From Pseudomonas mucoides (lineage in GTDB: Bacteria > Pseudomonadota > Gammaproteobacteria > Pseudomonadales > Pseudomonadaceae), in contig NZ_JACOPW010000003.1 of the NCBI RefSeq assembly GCF_015461845.1, positions 620,001 to 684,000 on the forward strand: a stretch of DNA of 64,000 nt, read 5' to 3'. Each line of letters begins with the position of its first letter. Within the stretch, counting starts at the first letter, position 1. Made by a program: the position numbers and the translations under genes. The notes beneath the pieces were generated by a model. It worked only from the letters and a program-made list of their open reading frames with translations. It did no database searches and was not told where the DNA came from. Positions 7,989 through 16,741 of this stretch are shown here, in pieces.

Positions 7989-8854
7989 TGCTCGCAGCCA
8001 CTCAGCTTTGGCAGCCCTTCCACGAGTTTGTGTTCATGCGTCGGGCACTTATCGGCGGACTCGTCCTGGCCTGCAGCACGGCTCCGCTGGGGGTATTTCT
8101 GATCTTGCGACGCATGAGCCTGATCGGCGATGCCGTCGCTCACGGCATCTTGCCCGGCGCCGCGCTCGGCTTCTGGTTCGCGGGATTGAGTTTGCCGGCA
8201 TTGACGTTTGGTGGCTTGGGCGCAGGCCTGAGCATGGCCGGACTGGCCGCATGGATCACCCGTCGTACCGGCTTGCGAGAAGACGCCAGTCTGGCAGCGA
8301 TCTACCCGATTTCCCTCGCCAGCGGAGTGCTGATCCTGGGCATTGCCGGCAAGCGCCTGGACCTTTTGCACCTGTTGTTTGGTTCCGCATTGGCGGTCGA
8401 TGGCCCGACGTTGACCGGCATGTTGTGGGTCTCGGGCTTCAGCCTGATCGCCATGGGCCTGATCTACAAACCGCTGTTGCTGGACACCCTCGACCCGCTC
8501 TTTCTGCAAACCGTCAGCCGTCTCGGACCGCTGGCCCACGGTGTGTTCCTGACGCTCGTGGTGCTGAATCTGGTGATCGGTTTCCAGGCTATCGGCGCGC
8601 TGATGGTGGTCGGTCTGATGATGTTGCCCGCCGCCGCATCTCGTTTCTGGAGCCGCCGTTTGCCGGTGTTGATTGCCATCGCCGCCGTGCTCGGCTGCCT
8701 CTCGGTGTGGCTCGGATTACTGCTGTCGTTCTTCTACTCGCTGCCCAGCGGTCCGGCGATTGTGCTGGTGGCCGGTGGTTTTTATCTGTTGTCCGTGGTG
8801 TTGGGGCCGGTGCACGGTTTATTGCGCCGCCCGCCTTTGCTCACATCCCAATGA
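7988..8854 (+). CDS. Metal (zinc-type) ABC transporter permease
   Basis: The 288-residue polytopic inner-membrane protein belongs to the ABC-3 family (ZnuB/TroC type), with about eight hydrophobic segments and the conserved RRMSLIGDAVAHGILPGAA coupling region. Its ATG overlaps the ATPase stop (TGATG at 7986-7990). It forms the channel of the importer with the ATPase (7320) and the periplasmic binding protein (8866). Confidence 0.9.
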   Translation: MLAATQLWQPFHEFVFMRRALIGGLVLACSTAPLGVFLILRRMSLIGDAVAHGILPGAALGFWFAGLSLPALTFGGLGAGLSMAGLAAWITRRTGLREDASLAAIYPISLASGVLILGIAGKRLDLLHLLFGSALAVDGPTLTGMLWVSGFSLIAMGLIYKPLLLDTLDPLFLQTVSRLGPLAHGVFLTLVVLNLVIGFQAIGALMVVGLMMLPAAASRFWSRRLPVLIAIAAVLGCLSVWLGLLLSFFYSLPSGPAIVLVAGGFYLLSVVLGPVHGLLRRPPLLTSQ

Positions 8855-8865
8855 GGTGTTGCCCG

Positions 8866-9741
8866 ATGCGCGCTCTACTCGTACTGTTCAGTTTGATGCT
8901 GTCGATGTCGCTGTCTGCGGCGGAAAAACTTCAGGTGGTCACCAGCTTCAGCATCCTCGCCGACATGACCCATCAGGTCGGCGGCGAGCATATCCAGATC
9001 ACCAATATGGTCGGTCCGGACGCCGACGCCCATACCTACGAGCCGACGCCGGATGACGCCAAGGCACTGCTCAGGGCCAAGCTGATCATCAAGAATGGAT
9101 TGGGTTTTGAGCCATGGCTGGACCGTCTGGTGACCAGTACCGAAACCAAGGCGCCGGTGATCAGTGCGAGTCACGGTGTCATTCCGCGCTCGCTGGATGA
9201 AGACGGCGAGACCATTCCTGACCCTCATGCCTGGCACAACCTGGCGAACACCGAACTGTACATCGCCAACATCACCAAAGCGTTGATCGCCGCCGACCCG
9301 GCGAACACCGCCGACTACCAACGCAACAGTCAGGCCTACCTGAAACAGATCTACGCCCTGCTTGCCGAAGCCAAGGCCAAGCTCGGCTCCCTGCCGCCGG
9401 GCAATCGAAAAATCGTCACCTCCCATGACGCCTTCGGCTATCTGGGTCAGGCCTACGGGATCGACTTCATGGCACCGCAAGGACTGTCCACCGAACGTGA
9501 ACCGTCGGCCGCTGAAGTCGCTGCACTGATCACCCAGATTCGCCAAGCCAAGGTCAAAGCGGTGTTCATGGAAAACATCAAGGACGCCCGCCTGCTGAAA
9601 CAGATTGCCGATGAAAGCGGCGCGCAGATCGGTGGCACGTTGTACTCCGATGCACTCGCCGCCACCGGGCCGGCCAGCACCTTTGCCGGGCTGTTCGAAT
9701 ACAACCTCAACACCCTCTACCAAGCGTTGAGCAAACCATGA
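8866..9741 (+). CDS. Metal ABC transporter substrate-binding protein (ZnuA-like)
   Basis: This 291-residue periplasmic cluster A-I binding protein starts with a signal peptide (RALLVLFSLMLSMSLSAAE). Candidate metal ligands are the histidines in DADAHTYEP, DPHAWHN and TSHDAFGYL and an aspartate in LYSDALA, the usual His-His-His-Asp/Glu set. It lacks the long histidine-rich loop of classical ZnuA. ATG at 8866 is preferred (AGGT ten bases upstream); an ATG at 8851 overlaps the permease stop and would place five residues before the signal peptide. Its stop overlaps the next start by four bases. Confidence 0.9.
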   Translation: MRALLVLFSLMLSMSLSAAEKLQVVTSFSILADMTHQVGGEHIQITNMVGPDADAHTYEPTPDDAKALLRAKLIIKNGLGFEPWLDRLVTSTETKAPVISASHGVIPRSLDEDGETIPDPHAWHNLANTELYIANITKALIAADPANTADYQRNSQAYLKQIYALLAEAKAKLGSLPPGNRKIVTSHDAFGYLGQAYGIDFMAPQGLSTEREPSAAEVAALITQIRQAKVKAVFMENIKDARLLKQIADESGAQIGGTLYSDALAATGPASTFAGLFEYNLNTLYQALSKP

Positions 9742-10298
9742 TCCGCAAGAACCCTTCAGGGGATTTGCCGCAAATTGCGGAGTCCGCCTACGTAGATAAG
9801 ACCGCCATCATTTGCGGCAAAGTGCTGATTGGAGAGAACGTCTTCGTCGGTCCTTACGCGGTGATTCGCGCCGACGAAGTAGACGCCAGCGGTGAGATGG
9901 AGCCGATCACCATCGGCGCCAACTCGAACATCCAGGACGGTGTGGTCATTCATTCCAAGTCCGGCGCCGCCGTCACCATCGGCGAGTTCAGTTCGATCGC
10001 CCATCGCTCCATTGTGCATGGCCCCTGCACCGTGGGTGACCGGGTGTTCATCGGCTTCAACAGTGTGCTGTTCAATTGCGCGGTCGGTGATGGTTGCGTC
10101 GTGCGGCATAACTCGGTGGTCGACGGTCGCGACTTGCCCGATGACTTCTACGTCCCCTCCACCACCCGCATCGGACCGAACACCGACCTGTCGCAGTTCC
10201 CCCCTGTCAGCGTCAGCGCCTCGGAGTTTTCCGAAGACGTGGCGCGCACCAACGTCGACCTGGTGCGCGGTTACAAAGCGCTGCAAAACGAGTTCTGA
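9738..10298 (+). CDS. Gamma-carbonic-anhydrase-like hexapeptide protein
   Basis: The 186-residue protein is a left-handed beta-helix with repeated hexapeptide strands. It keeps three histidines in the gamma-class arrangement, VVIHSKSG and IAHRSIVHG. Gamma carbonic anhydrases can work with metals other than zinc, so a Zur-controlled copy could support CO2/bicarbonate conversion under zinc shortage. The start overlaps the binding-protein stop (ATGA) and the dihydroorotase follows after two bases, so it is part of the same operon. Enzyme activity is inferred; some homologues are acyltransferase-like or ferripyochelin-binding in old annotations. Confidence 0.82.
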   Translation: MIRKNPSGDLPQIAESAYVDKTAIICGKVLIGENVFVGPYAVIRADEVDASGEMEPITIGANSNIQDGVVIHSKSGAAVTIGEFSSIAHRSIVHGPCTVGDRVFIGFNSVLFNCAVGDGCVVRHNSVVDGRDLPDDFYVPSTTRIGPNTDLSQFPPVSVSASEFSEDVARTNVDLVRGYKALQNEF

Positions 10299-10300
10299 CC

Positions 10301-11638
10301 ATGACCAGTGTGCTGATTCGCAATGCCCGGCTGGTGAACGAAGGCCGTGAGTTCGAGGGAGATCTGCTGGTCAGCAATGGTCGAATCGTGAAGATCGCCA
10401 GCAGCATCCAGGGTGAAAATGCCGACGTGGAAATCGATGCCGACGGTCAATGGCTGCTACCCGGAATGATCGACGACCAAGTGCACTTTCGCGATCCCGG
10501 CGCACCGCACAAGGGCAGTTTCTACACGGAATCGAGGGCCGCGGTGGCTGGGGGAATCACCAGTTTCATGGACATGCCCAACACCCGTCCGGCGACCCTG
10601 ACCCTCGCAGACCTGGCTGACAAGCAGCGGCGCGCGGCGATCAGTTCAGTGGCCAATTACGGTTTCCATTTCGGCGTCAGCAATGACAACCTCGACACCA
10701 TCGCAGCGCTCAACCCTTGCGAAGTGGCCGGCGTCAAAGTGTTCATGGGCGCCTCCACGGGCAACATGCTGGTCGATGATCCTCGGATTCTGGAGCGGCT
10801 ATTCGCCCAAGTGCCGACGATTCTGTTGGCCCATTGCGAGCACACGCCCAGCATCGAGGCCAACGACGCAAACCTTCGAGACCTGTTCGGCGAACACATT
10901 CCTGCGGCCGCCCATCCATTGATCCGCAACGCCGAGGCGTGCTTTCGCTCGTCTTCGATGGCCGTGGACCTGGCCAAGCGGCATGGCACGCGATTGCATG
11001 TGTTGCACCTGACCACCGCCCGCGAACTGGCGCTGTTTGAAGACAAGCCGCTGGCCCACAAACGCATTACCGCCGAAGTGTGCCTGCACCACTTGCTGTT
11101 CGATGATCGGGACTACTCCAGCCTCGGTAATCTGATCAAGTGCAACCCGGCCATCAAGTCTCAAGCCGACCGCGATGCATTGCGCCAGGCACTGCACAGC
11201 CATCGACTCGATGTGATCGGCAGCGACCACGCGCCGCACACGTGGGCGGAGAAACAACAGCCTTATCATCAGGCTCCTTCCGGCCTGCCGCTGGTGCAAC
11301 ACGCCCTGCCCGCGTTGCTGGAATTAATGGCTGACAAAGTCCTGCCGATAACCACCCTCGTGGCCAAGACCAGTCACCGCGTAGCCGATTTGTTCGCTAT
11401 TCCCGACCGCGGTTATCTGCGCGAGGGCTATTGGGCCGACCTCGTTCTGATCAAATCCGAACCCGATGGCGTTGCCGTTTCCCAACAGCCCATCCTGTCT
11501 CAATGCGGCTGGACGCCTTTCGCCCGGCAGCGTTTTCGTCACAGTGTCAGCACCACGCTGGTGTCCGGGCAAATTGCCTGGCACGACAAACGTCTTAATG
11601 ACAACTGTCAGGGATTACCATTACGGTTTATGCGCTAG
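10301..11638 (+). CDS. pyrQ: Second dihydroorotase PyrQ/PyrC2, Zur-linked
   Basis: This 445-residue amidohydrolase of the dihydroorotase class closes carbamoyl-aspartate to dihydroorotate in pyrimidine synthesis. The metal-site signature reads IDDQVHFRDPG, so the first histidine of the usual HxH pair is glutamine. The other ligands are present: the bridging lysine in GVKVFMGAS, histidines in LLAHCEH and LHVLHL, and the catalytic aspartate in GSDHAPH. The gene lies two bases after the carbonic-anhydrase-like gene and ahead of the ThrRS-like gene. It is probably a back-up for the main zinc enzyme; the H-to-Q change is shared with other dihydroorotases as I recall. Confidence 0.87.
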   Translation: MTSVLIRNARLVNEGREFEGDLLVSNGRIVKIASSIQGENADVEIDADGQWLLPGMIDDQVHFRDPGAPHKGSFYTESRAAVAGGITSFMDMPNTRPATLTLADLADKQRRAAISSVANYGFHFGVSNDNLDTIAALNPCEVAGVKVFMGASTGNMLVDDPRILERLFAQVPTILLAHCEHTPSIEANDANLRDLFGEHIPAAAHPLIRNAEACFRSSSMAVDLAKRHGTRLHVLHLTTARELALFEDKPLAHKRITAEVCLHHLLFDDRDYSSLGNLIKCNPAIKSQADRDALRQALHSHRLDVIGSDHAPHTWAEKQQPYHQAPSGLPLVQHALPALLELMADKVLPITTLVAKTSHRVADLFAIPDRGYLREGYWADLVLIKSEPDGVAVSQQPILSQCGWTPFARQRFRHSVSTTLVSGQIAWHDKRLNDNCQGLPLRFMR

Positions 11639-11670
11639 CGCGTAATACAGAAGCACTCGAGAGCATCACC

Positions 11671-12567
11671 ATGATTCAGATCCGCCTGCCCGATGGTTCA
11701 TTGCGTGAATACGATCAGCCATTGTCCGTGTACGAACTCGCCGCGAGCATCAGCCCCGCGCTGGCCAAAGCGGCGGTGGCCGGTCGGGTGGACGGCGTGT
11801 TGGTGGACTGCGAATACGTGATCAGAGGCGATGCTCGGGTCAACATCGTCACGCCTCAAGAACCCGATGGCCTGGAGATTCTTCGACGCTCTTGTGCATT
11901 GATACTGGCGATGGCGGTCAAGCAACTTCATCCCCATGTTCAGCTGAAGGCCGGGTCGGCGCTGGGGGATGGTTTCTTCTGCGGGTTTACCCTCAATCAA
12001 TCGTTAACCCGCGACGACCTGCCGCTGATCGAAGCCCGCATGCAGCTGCTGGCCGCGACCAACCACTCAATCCGCCGCCGAGCCTCGAAGGCAGAAGATC
12101 GACGGTCGCTATACCGCCTGGGAGATTTCGAGCATTTAACGGCAGGCCCACAGGTTCCAGCCACGAAGGTGTTGCAGGCGTTTTCCCTCGACTACATCAG
12201 CGGTACGTCTGAACAACGGATCTACGGCACGTGTTGGTCTTGCCAACAGGAACTGGACAGCTGGCGAGCACCGCCCCTGGTCATGATTGTCAGCATGGCG
12301 GAGCGCCAGGCGAGTTATGTCCAGTCGGTGACCGAGGCATTGCGCCGAAGCGGTGTGCACGTCCATGTGGATCTGCGCCATGAAAAGGTCCGCCACAAGA
12401 TTCGTGAGCACGGTCAAAAAGTGCCGTACCTGATGGTCGTGGGCGAGAAGGAACAGGAAGGAGAGTTCGTCAGTTTGCGCAGCGGTGCGGGCGAGGATTT
12501 CGGCAGGATGGGTATTGAGGCAGCGTGTCAGTGGCTGAATCAAGCCCGCTCCCGCACAAGCGTGTAG
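11671..12567 (+). CDS. Core-less threonyl-tRNA-synthetase-like protein (TGS + degenerate editing + anticodon domain)
   Basis: This 298-residue protein aligns with E. coli ThrRS at both ends. It has a TGS domain (residues 1-62), an editing-type domain (about 65-195) and an anticodon-binding domain (about 201-290, VHVHVDLRHEKVRHKIREH). The class II catalytic core, about 290 residues in ThrRS with all three motifs and the zinc ligands, is absent: RIYGTCW runs directly into the anticodon domain. The editing ligands are replaced too, with H73 to R, H77 to L, and the CRGPH motif reading TAGPQ. Flanks are in frame, so this is an intact short gene. It cannot aminoacylate alone; a tRNA-binding or regulatory role under zinc starvation is inference. 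Confidence 0.85.
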   Translation: MIQIRLPDGSLREYDQPLSVYELAASISPALAKAAVAGRVDGVLVDCEYVIRGDARVNIVTPQEPDGLEILRRSCALILAMAVKQLHPHVQLKAGSALGDGFFCGFTLNQSLTRDDLPLIEARMQLLAATNHSIRRRASKAEDRRSLYRLGDFEHLTAGPQVPATKVLQAFSLDYISGTSEQRIYGTCWSCQQELDSWRAPPLVMIVSMAERQASYVQSVTEALRRSGVHVHVDLRHEKVRHKIREHGQKVPYLMVVGEKEQEGEFVSLRSGAGEDFGRMGIEAACQWLNQARSRTSV

Positions 12568-12576
12568 GGAGCGGGC
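12544..12576. terminator. Hairpin shared by convergent ThrRS-like and DUF3617 genes
   Basis: A ten-base-pair perfect stem, GCCCGCTCCC (12544-12553) and GGGAGCGGGC (12567-12576), spans the ThrRS-like stop codon and lies 16 bases beyond the DUF3617 stop. No strong T-run follows on either side, so terminator function is plausible but not classical. Confidence 0.5.
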
Positions 12577-12591
12577 GTAACGACGAAGGTC

Positions 12592-13113
12592 TTAAGCGCG
12601 AGGCTTGACCGTTCCGCAATCCTGTCCCAGCCACACGGCACGACTTTCCAGGCTGCCCTTTTGATTAATGCCGGTAGCGTTGAAAGTGCCGTTGACCTTG
12701 GTGGTGAACTCACGGTCGCTGAGGAAAGTAGCCACACCGGCGCCTTGCGCTTTCGGACAGCTGAAACGGAATTTCCACTGGTTACCAGAGCGATCAGTGA
12801 TTTCCTGCTTGCAGCCCGATTGCGGGTCGGTCAGTGGAATATTGTCGGTCTTCACCTGCTCCGGTGTCAGGCACGCCCGAATCCCTTTGCCGCCCATGGT
12901 GATGCCCTGTTTCTCCAATTGTGCGCGCTGTTCCGGGGTCATCTGGCTCTGTAACTGCCCGAGGATCAGTTGCAAGTCCGGCAGGTTCTGGTCATCGACC
13001 TTCATGTTGCTGGTGGTCAATTCCCATAACCCCGGTTGCAGCATCTGTGCCTGAGCCGCCACCGGAAGTGACAAACCAACAGCCATGGCCAAACCCAGCA
13101 GACGAACGTTCAT
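12592..13113 (-). CDS. DUF3617 periplasmic protein
   Basis: The 173-residue protein has a signal peptide (NVRLLGLAMAVGLSLPVAAQA) followed by the DUF3617 pattern LQPGLWELTTSN near the mature N-terminus. Cysteines lie in RACLTPEQV, SGCKQE, FSCPKA and GQDCG, consistent with disulfides. A clear AGGAG precedes the ATG. Function is unknown. It is a single gene, convergent with the zinc cluster and divergent from cardiolipin synthase. Confidence 0.85.
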   Translation of the reverse strand: MNVRLLGLAMAVGLSLPVAAQAQMLQPGLWELTTSNMKVDDQNLPDLQLILGQLQSQMTPEQRAQLEKQGITMGGKGIRACLTPEQVKTDNIPLTDPQSGCKQEITDRSGNQWKFRFSCPKAQGAGVATFLSDREFTTKVNGTFNATGINQKGSLESRAVWLGQDCGTVKPRA

Positions 13114-13244
13114 CGAGTAACTCCTGATCAGTTGTGGCCGTTAGACGCCGGGCATCGGCTTCGGTTCATGGGCCAATTAAATAGCGACATTCTGCACGGA
13201 ACATGGTCTGTTAAGCACTGAATCTTCAGGAGCAAGGCTGCCCC

Positions 13245-14684
13245 ATGGATTACTTTGGACCGCACATTTTCGGCTACACCATTGCACTGCTTCACACGCT
13301 GGGCCTGATTGCTGCCATTCACGCCGTGCTCACCGTCCGCACCGCCCAGGGATCGATTGCCTGGGCGCTTTCGTTGGTGTTTATTCCTTATCTCACGCTC
13401 ATCCCCTATCTGGTCTTCGGCCGCAGTACCTTTGATGGCTACATCAAGGCGCGGCGCCAGGCCAACGAAGAGATGCGCAAAGCCATCTCCGAGCTCAACT
13501 GGCGCCCCTGGGTCGAGGAGGCGCTGACCGCTCGTGCTTCCAACGCCTACGCGTCGTTGCGGGCGATGCCGAAACTGGGCCGCATGCCGTGCCTGGCGAA
13601 CAACGAAGTGCATTTGTTGATCAATGGCCAAGCCACCTTTGATTCGATTTTCGAGGCTATCAGCCAGGCGAAAGAAGCCGTGCTGATTCAGTTTTTTATC
13701 ATCCACGATGATCGTCTCGGCCAACGCCTGCAAACCCTGCTGCTGGAAAAAGCGGCCGAAGGCGTCGCGATTTACTTGCTGTACGACCGCATTGGCAGCC
13801 ACTCCCTGCCCCACAGCTACGTGCAACCGTTGCGCGATGCCGGCGTCGAAGTCAAAGCGTTCGCCACTCGCAGTGGCTGGCTCAATCGCTTCCAGGTGAA
13901 TTTCCGCAACCATCGCAAGATCGTGGTGGTCGATGGTGTCCTGGGATTCGTGGGTGGACATAACGTTGGCGACGAATACATGGGCGAGAAACCACCGCTC
14001 GCGCCTTGGCGAGATACCCATGTTCGAGTCCGCGGTCCGGTGGTGGCCTGCATGCAGGAGTCTTTTGCCGAAGACTGGTTCTGGGCTGCACGGTCATTGC
14101 CGCCGCTGATCCTGCCGGATGCGTATCCGGACGACGGTGTGCTTTGCCAATTGCTGGCGAGCGGCCCGGCGGATTCCTACGAAACCTGTTCATTGTTCTT
14201 CGTCGAAGCCATCCATGCCGCGACCGAGCGGGTGTGGATCACCAGCCCCTACTTCATCCCCGACGAAGCGGTGTTTGCCGCACTCAGGCTGGCAGTGCTG
14301 CGCGGTGTCGATGTGCGTCTATTGCTGCCCTCGCGTCCGGACCACCGCATCGTCTATGCCGCCTCCAGCCTCTATGCCTTCGAGGCCGTTCGCGCGGGGG
14401 TGCGGGTGTTCCGCTACGAGCCCGGTTTCCTGCATCAGAAAGTGGTATTGATCGACAATGAAATCAGCGCCATCGGCAGTGCCAACCTGGACAACCGCTC
14501 GTTCCGGCTTAACTTCGAAGTGATGTTGTTGACGGTCGACAGCGCATTTGCCGCGGAGGTGGAGCAGATGCTCAACGAAGACTTCAATCAGGCCCATGAA
14601 ATCGCCAAGGAAGAAAGCCGGGAGACCCACCGCCTGCAACAGATCGGCATGCGGGTCGCCCGGCTTATTTCACCGATTCTCTAA
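13245..14684 (+). CDS. clsA: Cardiolipin synthase A
   Basis: The 479-residue inner-membrane phospholipase-D-superfamily enzyme joins two phosphatidylglycerols into cardiolipin. Two N-terminal transmembrane segments (about residues 8-28 and 38-58) precede two HKD catalytic motifs, NHRKIVVVDG with VGGHN and LHQKVVLID with GSANLDNRS. The length equals that of E. coli ClsA. It is a monocistronic gene with CAGGAG upstream, and its stop overlaps the convergent cfa stop. Confidence 0.93.
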   Translation: MDYFGPHIFGYTIALLHTLGLIAAIHAVLTVRTAQGSIAWALSLVFIPYLTLIPYLVFGRSTFDGYIKARRQANEEMRKAISELNWRPWVEEALTARASNAYASLRAMPKLGRMPCLANNEVHLLINGQATFDSIFEAISQAKEAVLIQFFIIHDDRLGQRLQTLLLEKAAEGVAIYLLYDRIGSHSLPHSYVQPLRDAGVEVKAFATRSGWLNRFQVNFRNHRKIVVVDGVLGFVGGHNVGDEYMGEKPPLAPWRDTHVRVRGPVVACMQESFAEDWFWAARSLPPLILPDAYPDDGVLCQLLASGPADSYETCSLFFVEAIHAATERVWITSPYFIPDEAVFAALRLAVLRGVDVRLLLPSRPDHRIVYAASSLYAFEAVRAGVRVFRYEPGFLHQKVVLIDNEISAIGSANLDNRSFRLNFEVMLLTVDSAFAAEVEQMLNEDFNQAHEIAKEESRETHRLQQIGMRVARLISPIL

Positions 14685-15868
14685 GGGTTGTAGATGTCGT
14701 CGCGGGTCCATGGCAATTCATGGCTGCCATCGGGGTGGGCTTTGACCGCGAGGATCTGGTGCAGGTTGATCCAGCCCCGGGCAAACGCATAAGCGCATCC
14801 CGCCAGGTACAGCCGCCAGATCCGTAGGGCCTGCTCCGGCACTTGCCTGGACGCCGCTTCCAGATTGTCTTCCAGGCGTTCACTCCAGTGGTCCAGGGTA
14901 CGCGCGTAGTGCAGGCGCAGGCTCTCGACGTCGACGATCTCCAAACCTGCTTCACTGATTTCGGCCGAGATCATCGACAGGTGCGGCAGCTCGCCGTTGG
15001 GGAACACGTATTTCTCAATGAAGTCGCCGGCACCGCGTCCCACCGGACGGCCGTCGGTGTGTTTGGCGGTGATCCCGTGGTTCATCACCAGGCCGCCTTC
15101 TTTCACCGCGCCGAACAAGGTTTTGCAGTACTCAGCCAGATTCGCGTGGCCGACGTGTTCGAACATGCCGACACTGACCACTTTGTCGAAGCGCCCATCT
15201 TGAGGCAGGTCGCGGTAGTCGAGCAGTTGCAGCTCGACCAGATCCTCCAGACCTTCCTCTTTCACGCGTTCACGGGCCAGGGCGAGTTGTTCTTTGCTGA
15301 GCGTAATGCCGAATACCCTGGCGCCGAACTCCCGCGCCGCGTACCGCGCCAGTCCGCCCCAACCGCAACCGACGTCCAGCAAATATTCACCCGGCTGCAA
15401 CCGCAACTTGCGGCACAAATGACGGAATTTGGCTTGTTGCGCCTGCTCCAGGGTTTCACTACCGGTCTCGAAGTACGCACAGGAATACGCCATGTCACTG
15501 TCGAGCCACAGCTGGTAAAACGCATTGGACAGGTCGTAGTGATAGGAGATGGCTTTGGCGTCGGTTTCCTTGTCGTGGACGGTACGAACCGGCTGATTGT
15601 CGTCGTTTTCGTCCAGCATCGCCTGACTCCACTCATCGCAGACGCGGATAACGTCGCTGATGGAGCCTTCCAGCTCAAGTCTACCCTCGACAAACGCCGC
15701 TCCGAGCGCGTCCAGGCTTGGATGGGTGAACTGGGTAACCATTTGTGGGTCCTTGACCACAATCGTGACGCTGGGCGTCGGCCCCAGATTGAATTCATGG
15801 CCGTCCCAGAGTCGCAGGCGTAGCGGTAGCTGCAGATTCTGTAAGGCCGGTGGAAGATGCGCGAGCAT
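14681..15868 (-). CDS. cfa: Cyclopropane-fatty-acyl-phospholipid synthase
   Basis: This 395-residue SAM-dependent enzyme adds a methylene bridge to unsaturated phospholipid acyl chains. The SAM site LLDVGCGWGGLA and the family stretch YDLSNAFYQLWLD are present, and the C-terminal half carries FIEKYVFPNGELPHL. The start at 15868 is chosen because GGGGAAC lies nine bases upstream; an upstream ATG at 15913 adds 15 residues without support. It is convergent with clsA, so two membrane-lipid genes sit tail to tail. Confidence 0.92.
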   Translation of the reverse strand: MLAHLPPALQNLQLPLRLRLWDGHEFNLGPTPSVTIVVKDPQMVTQFTHPSLDALGAAFVEGRLELEGSISDVIRVCDEWSQAMLDENDDNQPVRTVHDKETDAKAISYHYDLSNAFYQLWLDSDMAYSCAYFETGSETLEQAQQAKFRHLCRKLRLQPGEYLLDVGCGWGGLARYAAREFGARVFGITLSKEQLALARERVKEEGLEDLVELQLLDYRDLPQDGRFDKVVSVGMFEHVGHANLAEYCKTLFGAVKEGGLVMNHGITAKHTDGRPVGRGAGDFIEKYVFPNGELPHLSMISAEISEAGLEIVDVESLRLHYARTLDHWSERLEDNLEAASRQVPEQALRIWRLYLAGCAYAFARGWINLHQILAVKAHPDGSHELPWTRDDIYNP

Positions 15869-15952
15869 GGAGTGTTCCCCTGGTTTCAGACGTCTGATGT
15901 GAGGGTAGACCATCCTGGAAAATTAGCTGGCTATCGAATTAATAGCCGACTT

Positions 15953-16741
15953 CTATGATTTGCCACGCTGCAACCAACCATCGTGAATCCACTGCTTGAG
16001 CCATGTCACAGCTTGAAGTGGTGCGCCCTCTCCATAGATGACTGTCAATTCGGAGCACAGTTCAGCAAAATTCCATCCCTGTTCAAACAGTCCTTTTAGA
16101 GCGTTGGCCTCTTCAGGTTCCAGGCTTCGATAGTGGCAAACCAGATCATTTCGACAGATCACCACAACGCTGGGAGCGTCGAGTCCCGTACTGCCAGGGA
16201 ACTGCGTTTCATCCTTGGCTGATCGCCAAAGCGCCACACTGTTGAAAGCACACTCAAGCCATTGCAGCGAAGGACTTGGGCTGACTCGCAGCGTCGGCCA
16301 GTCGTGCAGTGCCAGCTCCGCCATGTCCTGCATCGTCAACGGCGTTCCCGGTGGCGCATCGAATGCCAGCGTGAAAGCCCACTCCAGAGCGGCGAGTTCG
16401 GCCAGTGGTGCACTTTGCTCTTGCACCAAGTGCTGGCGAATAAACGCTTTGAAGCCTTCGCCGAACCAGCGAAGGCTGTAGTGAGCCGAGGGATTTTGAC
16501 GGATGTACGTGGTGGCGAGCCGTTCGAACTCGTCGTCACCTAGCCAGTTAAGGACTGCGGGATAGTCGCCGCGCAGCACTTCCTGCAGCCGGGCTTGGTA
16601 AGCGTTGTGATAAATCGCCAGCCCCGTGCAGACATCCAGCGTCGGCCCACCCATCAAGCTTGAGCCCAGCGCCAAGTCAGCTACCGAAGACTCTCCCGAC
16701 AGGTAACGCTCAAAGGACTGTTGCCATTCGTTCAGGCGCAT
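15953..16741 (-). CDS. bufC: Bufferin partner protein BufC (DUF2063)
   Basis: The 262-residue protein has the N-terminal DUF2063 domain (LNEWQQSFERYLSGE through LAIYHNAYQARLQEVLRGDYP) that acts as partner and precursor-recognition subunit of DUF692/MNIO enzymes. Its ATG lies inside the end of bufB (ten-base overlap), the usual tight coupling of this pair. The operon order precursor, bufB, bufC matches bufferin loci. With BufB it should install the thiooxazole-type changes on BufA cysteines; the chemistry is family knowledge rather than visible here. Confidence 0.86.
   Translation of the reverse strand: MRLNEWQQSFERYLSGESSVADLALGSSLMGGPTLDVCTGLAIYHNAYQARLQEVLRGDYPAVLNWLGDDEFERLATTYIRQNPSAHYSLRWFGEGFKAFIRQHLVQEQSAPLAELAALEWAFTLAFDAPPGTPLTMQDMAELALHDWPTLRVSPSPSLQWLECAFNSVALWRSAKDETQFPGSTGLDAPSVVVICRNDLVCHYRSLEPEEANALKGLFEQGWNFAELCSELTVIYGEGAPLQAVTWLKQWIHDGWLQRGKS

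Noticed and set aside
8008..8850. Long plus-strand ORF (from 8008) read into the metal-binding protein
   Set aside because: This part is the shadow of the permease gene in another frame; only the part from 8866 encodes the binding protein.
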